Below the pieces are notes generated by a model. The model ran no database searches and had not been told where the DNA came from. It was given only the letters and a program-made list of their open reading frames with translations. This document shows, piece after piece, positions 25,057-32,308 of a DNA stretch of 50,261 nt. Source of the DNA: an uncultured Oscillospiraceae bacterium (GTDB taxonomy: Bacteria; Bacillota; Clostridia; Oscillospirales; Acutalibacteraceae); the NCBI GenBank assembly GCA_900548545.1, contig URKX01000013.1:1-50261 (forward strand), written 5' to 3'. Position 1 is the first letter of the stretch, and every line of letters begins with the position of its first letter. The position numbers were made by a program, and so were the translations under genes.

Positions 25057-25259
25057 CCGGACGGGGCGATCCGCCCTCTTGCGTTCCGCAAGGGCGGGGG
25101 CAAGTCGCCACGGGCTGGACGGGTTCCCCCTTTTCTGGCGGCCGCCTCGGTCGGTGCTGGTGCCCACCGGGCACCGGCACCGCGAATTGCATCCAGGCAC
25201 AGCCTGGGGAGTAAGCGCAGCGCACGAAATAGCGACTTGCTCAGCCCGAGCACGGGCCT
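25057..25259 (+). repeat. Mosaic repeat island 2
   Basis: Starts directly after cysS. It holds the first half of the 98-bp core (25099-25143), then diverges. It continues with ACCGCGAATTGCATCCAGGC, the exact 19-mer GGAGTAAGCGCAGCGCACG (25208-25226) and a variant of the GCGACTTG...CACGG module (25232-25258). No gene is present. Confidence 0.8.
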
Positions 25260-25260
25260 A

Positions 25261-25289
25261 TTGACTTTACCCCATTAAAAGAGTAAAAT
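25261..25289 (+). promoter_or_regulatory. Promoter ahead of the M28 peptidase
   Basis: TTGACT (25261-25266), 17 bases and TAAAAT (25284-25289). Predicted start is near 25296, just before a terminator-like hairpin. Confidence 0.7.
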
Positions 25290-25300
25290 ACAGTGTAAGG

Positions 25301-25335
25301 AAAAGCCCAACGGTGGGAGTGCCGTTGGGTTTTTG
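25301..25335 (+). terminator. Terminator-like hairpin in the M28 leader
   Basis: AGCCCAACGG pairs with CCGTTGGGTT (one mismatch allowed) around an 8-base loop, followed by TTTTTG. It lies only a few bases after the predicted start at 25296, so it may attenuate the peptidase gene. It could also simply end the cysES transcript. Confidence 0.75.
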
Positions 25336-25365
25336 TCTATCGAAAATGCAGAGGAGGATCCTATC

Positions 25366-26640
25366 ATGGAAATTTGTGGGAAGCGGGAGATGGAACTGCT
25401 GAAGAAGATCGGCTTTACCCGGATTGCCGGCTCTCCTGAGGAGGAGAAAGCCGCCCAGATCCTGAAAGCGGAGTGCGACGCCATCGGTGTGCCCGCCATC
25501 ATTGAGCCCTTTGAGATCGAGCAGGGCATTGTGGAAGAGGCCAAGCTGGAGATTCTGGAGCCCTTCCATCAGGAGTACCCCGTCACCGGGTACCAGTGTG
25601 CGGAAAACACCCCCGAGGGGGGGCTCACCGCTGAGTTTGCCTATGTGGCCAACGCCACCGATGTGGACTTGATGGACGTCCGGGGGAAGATCGTGCTGGT
25701 CAACGGCTTTGTGCGGCTACCCCTGTTCCGCAAGCTGATGAAGGCCGGCGTGGCGGGCATTGTGTCCATGGAAGGCGAGCTGCGGGACAAGCGGGACGAA
25801 ACCGACCTGTCCACCAGGAAGCTGCGCCGGACCCTGCGGGCCTTCGGCAACGTGCCCATGGTCCACACCCGGGTGGCTGACGCCATGGACATGGTCCGCA
25901 AGGGCGCCTGCAAGGCCCGCATCGTCCTGAAGGGCCGCACCGAAGAGTGGACTTCCCACAACGTGATCGCCACGGTGCTGGGCACCGAGCGGCCGGAAGA
26001 GATTATCTCCTTCGGCGCCCACTACGATTCCGTGGACTTCTCCAAGGGCGTGTACGACAACGGCGCGGGCAGCGTCATCAACATGGAAGTGCTGCGGTAC
26101 TTCAAAGAGAATCCCCCCAAGCGCACCCTGAAGTTTATGTGGTACGGTTCCGAGGAGATCGGCCTGGAGGGCAGCTGGGCCTATGTGAAGGGCCACAAGG
26201 AAGAGCTGAAAAACCACCTGCTGATGATCAACGTGGACGTGGGCGGCCCTGTGCTGGGCACCGACCGCATTGCCGCCACCGCTGAGGAGAAGCTGGCCAC
26301 CTACCTGGAGTACTTTGTGAAGATCCACGGTTTTGCCGCTGAGGTGAAGCAGGGCATCTACTCCAGCGACTCCATCCCCTTTGCCGACAGCGGCATCCCC
26401 GGGGTGAACTTCACCCGGTTCGGCAACCAGGGCGCGGCGTACATCCACAACCGTTTCGACACCCTGGACTTCCTCTCTGACGAGGCCCTGGCCAAGACCA
26501 CCCGCATCGTGCTGGCCTTTGCCCAGGAGATGGCCAATGCCGCCCTGCTGCCTGTGGAGCGGAAGATCCCCCAGAACATGGTGGAAGAAGTGGAAAAATA
26601 CCTGTTCAAGAAAGAGCTTTCCGAGGTGGAGGAGAAGTAA
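25366..26640 (+). CDS. M28 family zinc aminopeptidase
   Basis: A 424-residue metallopeptidase. Metal-binding and catalytic residues are visible in FGAHYDSV (His), VYDNGAGSV (Asp), YGSEEIGLEGS (catalytic Glu and metal Glu), INVDVGG (Asp) and AYIHNRFDT (His), as in the di-zinc M28 fold. Residues ~90-190 form an inserted PA-like domain. There is no signal peptide, so it is probably cytosolic, perhaps digesting imported peptides. GAGGAGG precedes ATG 25366. It is a single gene between a leader hairpin and a terminator. Confidence 0.88.
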   Translation: MEICGKREMELLKKIGFTRIAGSPEEEKAAQILKAECDAIGVPAIIEPFEIEQGIVEEAKLEILEPFHQEYPVTGYQCAENTPEGGLTAEFAYVANATDVDLMDVRGKIVLVNGFVRLPLFRKLMKAGVAGIVSMEGELRDKRDETDLSTRKLRRTLRAFGNVPMVHTRVADAMDMVRKGACKARIVLKGRTEEWTSHNVIATVLGTERPEEIISFGAHYDSVDFSKGVYDNGAGSVINMEVLRYFKENPPKRTLKFMWYGSEEIGLEGSWAYVKGHKEELKNHLLMINVDVGGPVLGTDRIAATAEEKLATYLEYFVKIHGFAAEVKQGIYSSDSIPFADSGIPGVNFTRFGNQGAAYIHNRFDTLDFLSDEALAKTTRIVLAFAQEMANAALLPVERKIPQNMVEEVEKYLFKKELSEVEEK

Positions 26641-26660
26641 TCCCCCCACACCCGGAAATC

Positions 26661-26702
26661 AAAAGACCCGCTGGGCGGCCCAGGCCGTGCAACGGGTCTT
26701 TT
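26661..26702 (+). terminator. Bidirectional terminator between the M28 and ABC-F genes
   Basis: AAAAGACCCG and CGGGTCTTTT flank a GC-rich loop. It lies between convergent genes and is symmetric enough to serve both. Confidence 0.85.
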
Positions 26703-26712
26703 CGCGCTGGCG

Positions 26713-28266
26713 TCAAGGTTGTTCTGCCCAGGGGTTGGGCACTTTCACCAGGCCCTGAGGTCCCAGCCGGTACAGGGTGGAGCACACTTGCCCCAGGTAT
26801 TTCCGGTCGTGGGAAACGCTGAGGATGCACCCTGGGAAATCCGCCAGGATGCCCCGGATCACCGGCCCGGACAAGGGGCTGAAATTCCGGGTGGGTTCGT
26901 CCAGCACCAGCACATTGGCCCCATCCAGGATCATCTTTAAAAAGAACAGCTTGGCCCTCTGCCCGCCCGAAAGCTCCCCAATGGCGTGCTCCTGCTCCTG
27001 GGGGGTGTACTTCATGCTGCCCAGGTAGGTCTTTACCCGGGTGAGTTCCTCTTTTTCCCAGCTTTTTGCCAGGAATTCCACCGGGGTCAGGGTTTGGTCC
27101 ACGGTTTCCCCGTAGTCCTGGGGCATATAGGCCGCCCGCAAGTCTGTCCGGGGCAAAAGCTCCCCGGCGATCTGCCGCAGCAGGGTGGTTTTTCCCGCCC
27201 CGTTTGGCCCGATGATCCCCACGTGTTCCGGCCCCCGCACATACAGCCGCAGGTTTTCAGCCAGGAGCCGTTCTTGGGTTTCCAGCCGGGGCAGGGAGAA
27301 GTCCAGCACGGTCTTCCCCGCGGGAAGGGCCACGCCCTCCCCAAACCCCACCAGGATGGCCTCTTCGCTGTCGGGGGATTCCGTCAGGTCCTGCCGTTCC
27401 CGGTCCAGCCGGTGCTCCAGGGACTTCACCGCCTTCATCTTCTTTTTCAGCAGCCTTCCCCCGTGGGGGTCCTGCCGGGAGACCGTTTGCAGGCTGTGTT
27501 CCACCTTCTGCTGGATCTTCCGGAAGCGTTCCTGCTGCTTTCTGTCCTCCTCCCGCTCCTTTTTCGCCACTTGCTCCTGGTGGGCAAAGGCTTGCAGCCG
27601 CTGCTCCACATAGGGGCGGTAGCCCATCCGGGCCAGGGTCCAACGGGGCAGGGTCTTGCGCCGCAGCTGCTCCATGTGCAAAATGACGTTGGCAGTGGCC
27701 TCCAACAGCATTTCGTCGTGGGAGATATACAGCACCGGCACGGGGCATTCCCGGATGAAGGTTTCCAGCCAAGAAAGGGTTTCAATGTCCAGGTCGTTGG
27801 AAGGTTCGTCCAGCAGGTAGCAGTCCGGGTGGCGGAGGGTCAAAAGGGCCAGGCGCAGCTTTACCTTTTCCCCGCCGGAAAAGGTGGACATCTTCCTGTC
27901 TGCGTAAAACCACTCCAGGGGGAAGCGCAGCTGTTTGGCCGCCGCTGCCAGCTCCCCGGGGGAGGCGTCCAGGAAGGCTGGCTCTTCACAGCAGAACTGG
28001 TAGGCGGAAAGCCCTGCCTGCTCCGGGGGCAGCTCTTGGGACAGGTATCCCAGGATCATGCCGTCTTTCTGAATGGTCCCGGTGTACTCCGCATAGCCCT
28101 CCACCAGGGCCGGGTCGTAGAGGAGCTTCAGCAGGGTGGACTTCCCGTTGCCCTCCTCCCCGATGATGGCCGTTTTATCCCCTGGCCCCAGGGCAAAGGT
28201 GAAGTCTTTCACCAGCTGGCGCAGGTCTTTTTTCATGGTGACGTTTAAGTTCCGAATTTGCAGCAT
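26713..28266 (-). CDS. ABC-F family ATPase, possible ribosome-protection protein
   Basis: A 517-residue soluble protein with two ATP-binding cassettes and no membrane domain. Cassette 1: Walker A GEEGNGKST, signature FSGGEKVKLRLALL, Walker B CYLLDEPSNDLD. Cassette 2: Walker A GPNGAGKTT, signature LSGGQRAKLFFLK, Walker B VLVLDEPTRNFSPLSG, where TRNFSPL replaces the usual TNHLD. A charged linker lies between (near residues 225-300). Some ABC-F proteins dislodge antibiotics from ribosomes. A leader peptide and hairpin upstream fit that class, but resistance is inferred. AAGGAGG precedes ATG 28266; a 47-codon upstream extension is not supported. Confidence 0.88.
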   Translation of the reverse strand: MLQIRNLNVTMKKDLRQLVKDFTFALGPGDKTAIIGEEGNGKSTLLKLLYDPALVEGYAEYTGTIQKDGMILGYLSQELPPEQAGLSAYQFCCEEPAFLDASPGELAAAAKQLRFPLEWFYADRKMSTFSGGEKVKLRLALLTLRHPDCYLLDEPSNDLDIETLSWLETFIRECPVPVLYISHDEMLLEATANVILHMEQLRRKTLPRWTLARMGYRPYVEQRLQAFAHQEQVAKKEREEDRKQQERFRKIQQKVEHSLQTVSRQDPHGGRLLKKKMKAVKSLEHRLDRERQDLTESPDSEEAILVGFGEGVALPAGKTVLDFSLPRLETQERLLAENLRLYVRGPEHVGIIGPNGAGKTTLLRQIAGELLPRTDLRAAYMPQDYGETVDQTLTPVEFLAKSWEKEELTRVKTYLGSMKYTPQEQEHAIGELSGGQRAKLFFLKMILDGANVLVLDEPTRNFSPLSGPVIRGILADFPGCILSVSHDRKYLGQVCSTLYRLGPQGLVKVPNPWAEQP

Positions 28267-28289
28267 AAAACCTCCTTGGGTACAACAAA

Positions 28290-28317
28290 GGGCCTGTTCC
28301 GCTGCCGGAACAGGCCC
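28290..28317 (-). promoter_or_regulatory. Attenuator-like hairpin ahead of the ABC-F gene
   Basis: GGGCCTGTTCC and GGAACAGGCCC form a perfect 11-bp stem around 6 bases. On the minus strand it is followed by TTTGTTGT and then the AAGGAGG of the ABC-F gene. With the short leader ORF upstream it could be a ribosome-controlled terminator. Confidence 0.6.
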
Positions 28318-28463
28318 ATCATCCCCAGGGAAAGGCAGGCCAAAGCCAGAATGCCCTGGCGCTGGCTGCAAAAATAAGGATGGCCAAGCCACTAAAACCG
28401 GCAGCACGGAACCGCCCCCGGGCCATGCCCGAAAGCCTCTTTCCGATTTTCCCGATTTAAGGC

Positions 28464-28475
28464 TTATTTGCGCAT
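28464..28475 (-). CDS. Candidate leader peptide MRK
   Basis: A three-codon frame, ATG CGC AAA TAA, on the minus strand. GGAG lies 7 bases before the ATG, an ideal ribosome site. It begins about 25 bases after the predicted ABC-F transcription start and about 190 bases before the gene. Very short leader ORFs are typical of drug-inducible ribosomal attenuation. The site is seen; translation is not proven. Confidence 0.45.
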   Translation of the reverse strand: MRK

Positions 28476-28507
28476 CCTTTCACTCCATTCATAAGGTCGT
28501 TAGGCAC

Positions 28508-28588
28508 AGGATAGCACGAAGGGGCTGGTTTGTCAACCGGCTGGGGGAAAAAAGAAATGTTGACAAACCAGGGAGAGTCCCCTATGAT
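28508..28588. promoter_or_regulatory. Divergent promoters inside a 13-bp inverted repeat
   Basis: CTGGTTTGTCAAC (28525-28537) and GTTGACAAACCAG (28559-28571) are perfect inverted copies, and each holds a TTGACA. Rightward: TTGACA 28560-28565, 17 bases, TATGAT 28583-28588, for the kinase gene. Leftward: TTGACA 28531-28536, 17 bases, TATCCT 28508-28513, for the ABC-F gene. Confidence 0.85.
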
Positions 28589-28612
28589 ACAAATCAAAAG
28601 GAGGGGAGAGCC

Positions 28613-29113
28613 ATGGGGGAAAAACCCGTGCTTACCTTGATGGTGGGCCTGCCGGGGTCGGGGAAAACCACCCTGGCCAAACGTTTGGAAGCGGAAACAG
28701 GGGCGGTCCGGTTCACCCCGGACGAGTGGCATTTGTTCCTCTTTGGGGACGACTTCCACCACCCGGAGGAACACGCTCTCCACGATGCCCGCCACGACCG
28801 GGTGGAACAGCTGATGTGGTCCCTAGGGAAAGGATTGCTCCAAAAAGGCGTCAGCGTCATTTTGGATTTTGGCTTTTGGGCCAGGGAAGAGCGGGAGGAA
28901 AAGTACCGGGAGGCCATGGCTTTGGGGGCCCGGTTCCAAATCTGCTATGCCCACGCCCCCTTGGAGGAGCTGTGCCGGCGGCTGTCGGCCCGGGGAAAAG
29001 AGGGCCGGGAGGATGTGTTTTCCACCATCACCCGGGAAGATGTGGAAAGCTGGGCAAAGCTGTTCCAGCCTCCCGACCCGGAGGAACTGGCGGGGAAGTA
29101 TCCACAGGGATAA
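28613..29113 (+). CDS. Small P-loop kinase-like protein
   Basis: A 166-residue ATP-binding protein. Walker A is GLPGSGKTT at residues 12-20, DEW follows near residue 38, and VILDFGFW near residue 83 resembles the second conserved strand of the COG0645/zeta-toxin/chloramphenicol phosphotransferase-like kinases. An arginine-rich lid is seen near residue 125 (CRRLSARGKEG). The substrate is unknown. It is divergent from the ABC-F gene under a shared inverted-repeat promoter, hinting at a related stress or drug response. GGAGGGG lies upstream of ATG 28613. Confidence 0.75.
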   Translation: MGEKPVLTLMVGLPGSGKTTLAKRLEAETGAVRFTPDEWHLFLFGDDFHHPEEHALHDARHDRVEQLMWSLGKGLLQKGVSVILDFGFWAREEREEKYREAMALGARFQICYAHAPLEELCRRLSARGKEGREDVFSTITREDVESWAKLFQPPDPEELAGKYPQG

Positions 29114-29126
29114 AAACATTTGTTCG
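29113..29126 (+). promoter_or_regulatory. Candidate LexA (SOS) box upstream of recA
   Basis: AAAACATTTGTTCG matches the Gram-positive GAAC-N4-GTTC pattern with one mismatch in the left half. It lies 19 bases before the recA -35 box. Confidence 0.45.
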
Positions 29127-29144
29127 GAAATTTAGGGAAATCCA

Positions 29145-29173
29145 TTGCTTTTCCCAGTGGATTCTTTTATAAT
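29145..29173 (+). promoter_or_regulatory. recA promoter
   Basis: TTGCTT (29145-29150), 17 bases and a perfect TATAAT (29168-29173). Confidence 0.75.
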
Positions 29174-29213
29174 AGGAGATAGAAAATCCAACGCTTCACA
29201 GGAGGTTTTTGAT

Positions 29214-30389
29214 ATGGCGGAAAGCAAGCGCGCGGCCAAGGCCGCCAACCCCGTAGAGGACAAGGCGAAGGCTTTGGAAACGGCCCTGGCCCAGATTAAA
29301 AAACAGTTTGGCGAGGGCGCCGTCATGCGCCTGGGGCAGGATTCCGCCCTAAACGTGGAGGCCATCCCCACAGGCTCCCTTTCCCTGGACCTGGCGTTGG
29401 GCATTGGCGGCGTGCCCCGGGGCCGGATCATCGAGATCTACGGGCCGGAATCCTCCGGCAAGACCACCCTGGCCCTCCACTGCATTGCCGAAGGCCAGAA
29501 GCGGGGCGGCAACGCGGCCTTTATCGATGTGGAACACGCCTTGGACCCGGTGTACGCCGGCAACCTGGGCGTGGATGTGGACAGCCTGCTGGTGAGCCAG
29601 CCGGACACCGGCGAGCAGGCGTTGGAGATCACCGAGGCACTGGTGCGCTCCAACGCCATCGATGTGATCGTGGTGGACTCTGTGGCAGCCCTGGTGCCCC
29701 GGGCGGAGATCGAAGGGGAGATGGGCGACTCCCACGTGGGCCTGCAGGCCCGGCTGATGAGCCAGGCATTGCGGAAGCTGGCCGGCGCCATCTCCAAGTC
29801 CAACTGCGTGGCCATCTTCATCAACCAGCTCCGTGAAAAGGTGGGCGTTATTTACGGGAGCCCGGAAGTCACCCCCGGCGGCCGGGCATTGAAATTCTAC
29901 TCTTCCGTGCGTATCGAAGTACGCAAAGCCGAGGTCATCAAAAGCGGCACAGACATCATCGGCGCCCGCACCCGGGCCAAGGTGGTGAAAAATAAGATCG
30001 CTCCGCCTTTCCGCACGGCGGAGTTCGACATCATGTACGGCACCGGTATCTCCCGTATGGGCGAGCTGTTGGATATCGCCGTGAAACTGGAGATCGTCCA
30101 GAAGAGCGGCGCTTGGTTCTCTTACAATGGGACGCGCATTGGCCAGGGCCGGGATAACTCCAAGGAGTTTCTGGCGAACCATCCGGAGATGGCCAGCGAG
30201 ATCGAGCAGCTGGTGCGGGAAAACGTGGACAAGCTCTACGATAAGATCCCCAACCGGCCTGCCCCCAAGGACGTGGCAAAACCGGTGGAGATGCCCGACC
30301 CGGAGGAGGCCCAGCAGACCTTGGCGCCCCCGCCCGCCAGTAAGACGGCTGCCAAGAACAGCATTGACATCACCGTGGACGACGACTGA
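29214..30389 (+). CDS. recA: Recombinase RecA
   Basis: Central DNA strand-exchange protein and SOS co-protease, 391 residues. Walker A is GPESSGKTT, Walker B is VIVVDSVAAL, and loop 2 and the DNA-binding region are intact (FINQLREKVGV). The C-terminal tail is long and acidic or alanine-rich (ends SIDITVDDD). ATG 29214 follows GGAGG by 8 bases; an in-frame start 23 codons earlier lies within the promoter and is rejected. The stop overlaps the recX start. Confidence 0.98.
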   Translation: MAESKRAAKAANPVEDKAKALETALAQIKKQFGEGAVMRLGQDSALNVEAIPTGSLSLDLALGIGGVPRGRIIEIYGPESSGKTTLALHCIAEGQKRGGNAAFIDVEHALDPVYAGNLGVDVDSLLVSQPDTGEQALEITEALVRSNAIDVIVVDSVAALVPRAEIEGEMGDSHVGLQARLMSQALRKLAGAISKSNCVAIFINQLREKVGVIYGSPEVTPGGRALKFYSSVRIEVRKAEVIKSGTDIIGARTRAKVVKNKIAPPFRTAEFDIMYGTGISRMGELLDIAVKLEIVQKSGAWFSYNGTRIGQGRDNSKEFLANHPEMASEIEQLVRENVDKLYDKIPNRPAPKDVAKPVEMPDPEEAQQTLAPPPASKTAAKNSIDITVDDD

Positions 30390-31009
30390 TGGAGCTGACA
30401 GCGGCGGAGCCCCGGCGGAAAGGCTTGGTCCAGCTGTACTTGGACGGCCAGCCGGGGCCGAAAATCGATGAAGAGGTGTTTGCCCTTTCCCGGCTGAAGG
30501 CCGGGGAGGAGCTCGACCTGGAGGAACTGGAAGCCCTGGTTGAGCGTTCCGATGCCCGGCGTGCCCGGGAGAAGGCCCTGTACCTGTTGGAGCACCGCAG
30601 CCACAGCAAGCGGGAACTGACGGAGAAGATCGCCCGGACAGCGGCCTCCCGTCAGGCGGCCCAAGCGGCGGCGGACCACTTGGAGGAGATCGGGCTGATC
30701 GACGACCGCGCTTACGCGGAGAGCTATGCCCGGGAGCTGGTGGTGCGCAAGCGCTACGGCCTGCGGCGGGTCCGGCAGGAGCTTTCCCGGAAGGGCATTT
30801 CCCCGGAGATCCAAGAGGAGGTGCTCTGCGCCTATGAGGACGGGGGAGAGGCCGCCCGGGAGAACATCGCCCTGGTGCTTCAGCGGCGGTATCCCTTGTG
30901 GCGGGAGGACGAGAAGTCCCGCCGGCGGGCTGTGGCGGCCCTGCAAAGGCTGGGGTACTCTTACAGCCAAATCTCGGCGGTGATGGGCCAGCCGGAGGAA
31001 TGGGAATAA
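30389..31009 (+). CDS. recX: Regulatory protein RecX
   Basis: Modulates RecA filaments. A 206-residue, highly charged helical protein with three-helix RecX repeats (ALYLLEHRSHSKRELTEKI, IDDRAYAESYARE, GLRRVRQELSRKGIS). The recA stop and recX start share one base (TGATG), so translation is coupled. A terminator follows at once. The N-terminal ~50 residues before the RecX core are less conserved. Confidence 0.92.
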   Translation: MELTAAEPRRKGLVQLYLDGQPGPKIDEEVFALSRLKAGEELDLEELEALVERSDARRAREKALYLLEHRSHSKRELTEKIARTAASRQAAQAAADHLEEIGLIDDRAYAESYARELVVRKRYGLRRVRQELSRKGISPEIQEEVLCAYEDGGEAARENIALVLQRRYPLWREDEKSRRRAVAALQRLGYSYSQISAVMGQPEEWE

Positions 31010-31012
31010 GGA

Positions 31013-31045
31013 AAAGCCGGACAAAGTGCCGGCTTTCTTTTTTTG
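31013..31045 (+). terminator. Terminator of recA-recX
   Basis: AAAGCCGG and CCGGCTTT around an 8-base loop, followed by CTTTTTTT. Confidence 0.9.
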
Positions 31046-31094
31046 CCGCCCACAAAACGGAAAAAAGGGAGGATAGCTGAGACTAACCTGCGCG

Positions 31095-31130
31095 CCTTGT
31101 CTTGACAAGGGCCGGGGGAGCCAGTATAAT
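31095..31130 (+). promoter_or_regulatory. pot promoter with palindrome over the -35 box
   Basis: Fully consensus TTGACA (31102-31107), 17 bases and TATAAT (31125-31130). A palindrome CCTTGTC-TT-GACAAGG (31095-31110) covers the -35 box and could be an operator. Confidence 0.88.
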
Positions 31131-31141
31131 CAAGCGGTAAG

Positions 31142-31168
31142 GAAAGTATACCGAATCGGTATACTTTC
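31142..31168 (+). promoter_or_regulatory. Palindromic operator in the pot leader
   Basis: GAAAGTATACCG and CGGTATACTTTC are perfect 12-bp inverted copies around AAT, beginning just after the predicted transcription start. It reads as a repressor site or a leader hairpin. No regulator gene is adjacent. Confidence 0.75.
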
Positions 31169-31208
31169 GACGAAAAGGAGAAAGAACCTAGGGAAGAGGC
31201 GGTCCATT

Positions 31209-32306
31209 ATGAGCGAAGCCATTTTGCGCCTGGAAAATATCCATAAAAGTTTTGACGGCACACCGGTGCTGCGGGGCATCGATTTAGAGGCAAAGCAGGG
31301 GGAGTTCATCACCCTGCTGGGGTCCTCGGGCTGCGGGAAGACCACCACCCTGCGGATCATCGCGGGGCTGGAGAGCCCGGACCAGGGCCGGGTGCTGCTG
31401 GAGGGCAAGGACATGACCGACGCCCAGCCCAACAAGCGGGACGTGAACACGGTGTTCCAGAACTATGCCCTGTTCCTCCACATGAGTGTGGAGCAGAACA
31501 TCGGCTATGCTTTGAAGATCCGCAAGCGGCCCAAGGCGGAGATCCAGGAAGAAGTGAAAAAGATGCTGGAGCTGGTGCAGCTTTCCGGCTTTGAGCGCCG
31601 GAAGCCCTCGGAGCTTTCCGGCGGGCAGAAGCAGCGGGTGGCCATTGCCCGGTCGCTGATCAACCGCCCCAAGCTGCTGCTGCTGGACGAGCCCCTGGGG
31701 GCTCTGGATCTACAGTTGCGGCGGCAGATGCAGCAGGAGCTGAAACGCCTGCAAAAGAAGCTGGGCATCACCTTTATCTACATCACCCACGACCAGGAGG
31801 AGGCCCTGAATATGTCCGACCGGATCGCTGTCATGCGGGAAGGCCGGTTTGAGCAGATGGGCACCCCCTCCCAGGTGTACGATTCCCCCAAAACCGCCTA
31901 TGTTGCCCGGTTCGTGGGGGAGGCCAACATCGTCCAGGGCACGGCGGGAGCTGTCCAGGGGGGCGTGGTGGAGTTTTTGGGCCAGGGGGGCAAAGCCTCC
32001 TTTGGCAGCCGCGGATACCAGTTTGCCCCCGGCGCCCCGGTGGCTTTGGCGGTCCGGGGGGAACAGGCCCAGGCCGTGAAAGGGGAAGAAGGCCCCGGCC
32101 TGCCTGGGGTGGTGACGGAGAAGAGCTTTGCCGGAGGGATGCTGCGGCTCACCGTGGCCCTGGGCGGCGGGGAGTTTGTGTGCAGCCGCCACGGCATCGA
32201 TTGGGAGCTGGCCCCCGGGGACAAGGTGCGCATCACCTGGGCGCCGGAAGACGCCTGCCCGGTGGACGTGCCGGAAGCCCGGCCCCAGGCAGGGGAGGAG
32301 GCGTGA
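31209..32306 (+). CDS. potA: Spermidine/putrescine ABC transporter ATPase
   Basis: Powers polyamine uptake, 365 residues. Walker A is GSSGCGKTTT, Q-loop FQNYALF, signature LSGGQKQRVAIARSL, Walker B LLLLDEPLGALD, switch His in YITHDQEEAL. The C-terminal ~110 residues form the TOBE-type regulatory domain. AAGAGG lies upstream of ATG 31209. First gene of potABCD under a consensus promoter. potB starts 2 bases after its stop. Polyamine specificity comes from PotD and operon order. Confidence 0.93.
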   Translation: MSEAILRLENIHKSFDGTPVLRGIDLEAKQGEFITLLGSSGCGKTTTLRIIAGLESPDQGRVLLEGKDMTDAQPNKRDVNTVFQNYALFLHMSVEQNIGYALKIRKRPKAEIQEEVKKMLELVQLSGFERRKPSELSGGQKQRVAIARSLINRPKLLLLDEPLGALDLQLRRQMQQELKRLQKKLGITFIYITHDQEEALNMSDRIAVMREGRFEQMGTPSQVYDSPKTAYVARFVGEANIVQGTAGAVQGGVVEFLGQGGKASFGSRGYQFAPGAPVALAVRGEQAQAVKGEEGPGLPGVVTEKSFAGGMLRLTVALGGGEFVCSRHGIDWELAPGDKVRITWAPEDACPVDVPEARPQAGEEA

Positions 32307-32308
32307 CC

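Noticed and set aside
28457..28492. 11-codon leader ORF MNGVKGCANKP ahead of the ABC-F gene
   Set aside because: It has no ribosome site and starts about 10 bases from the predicted transcript end. The overlapping MRK frame has an ideal GGAG site and is preferred.
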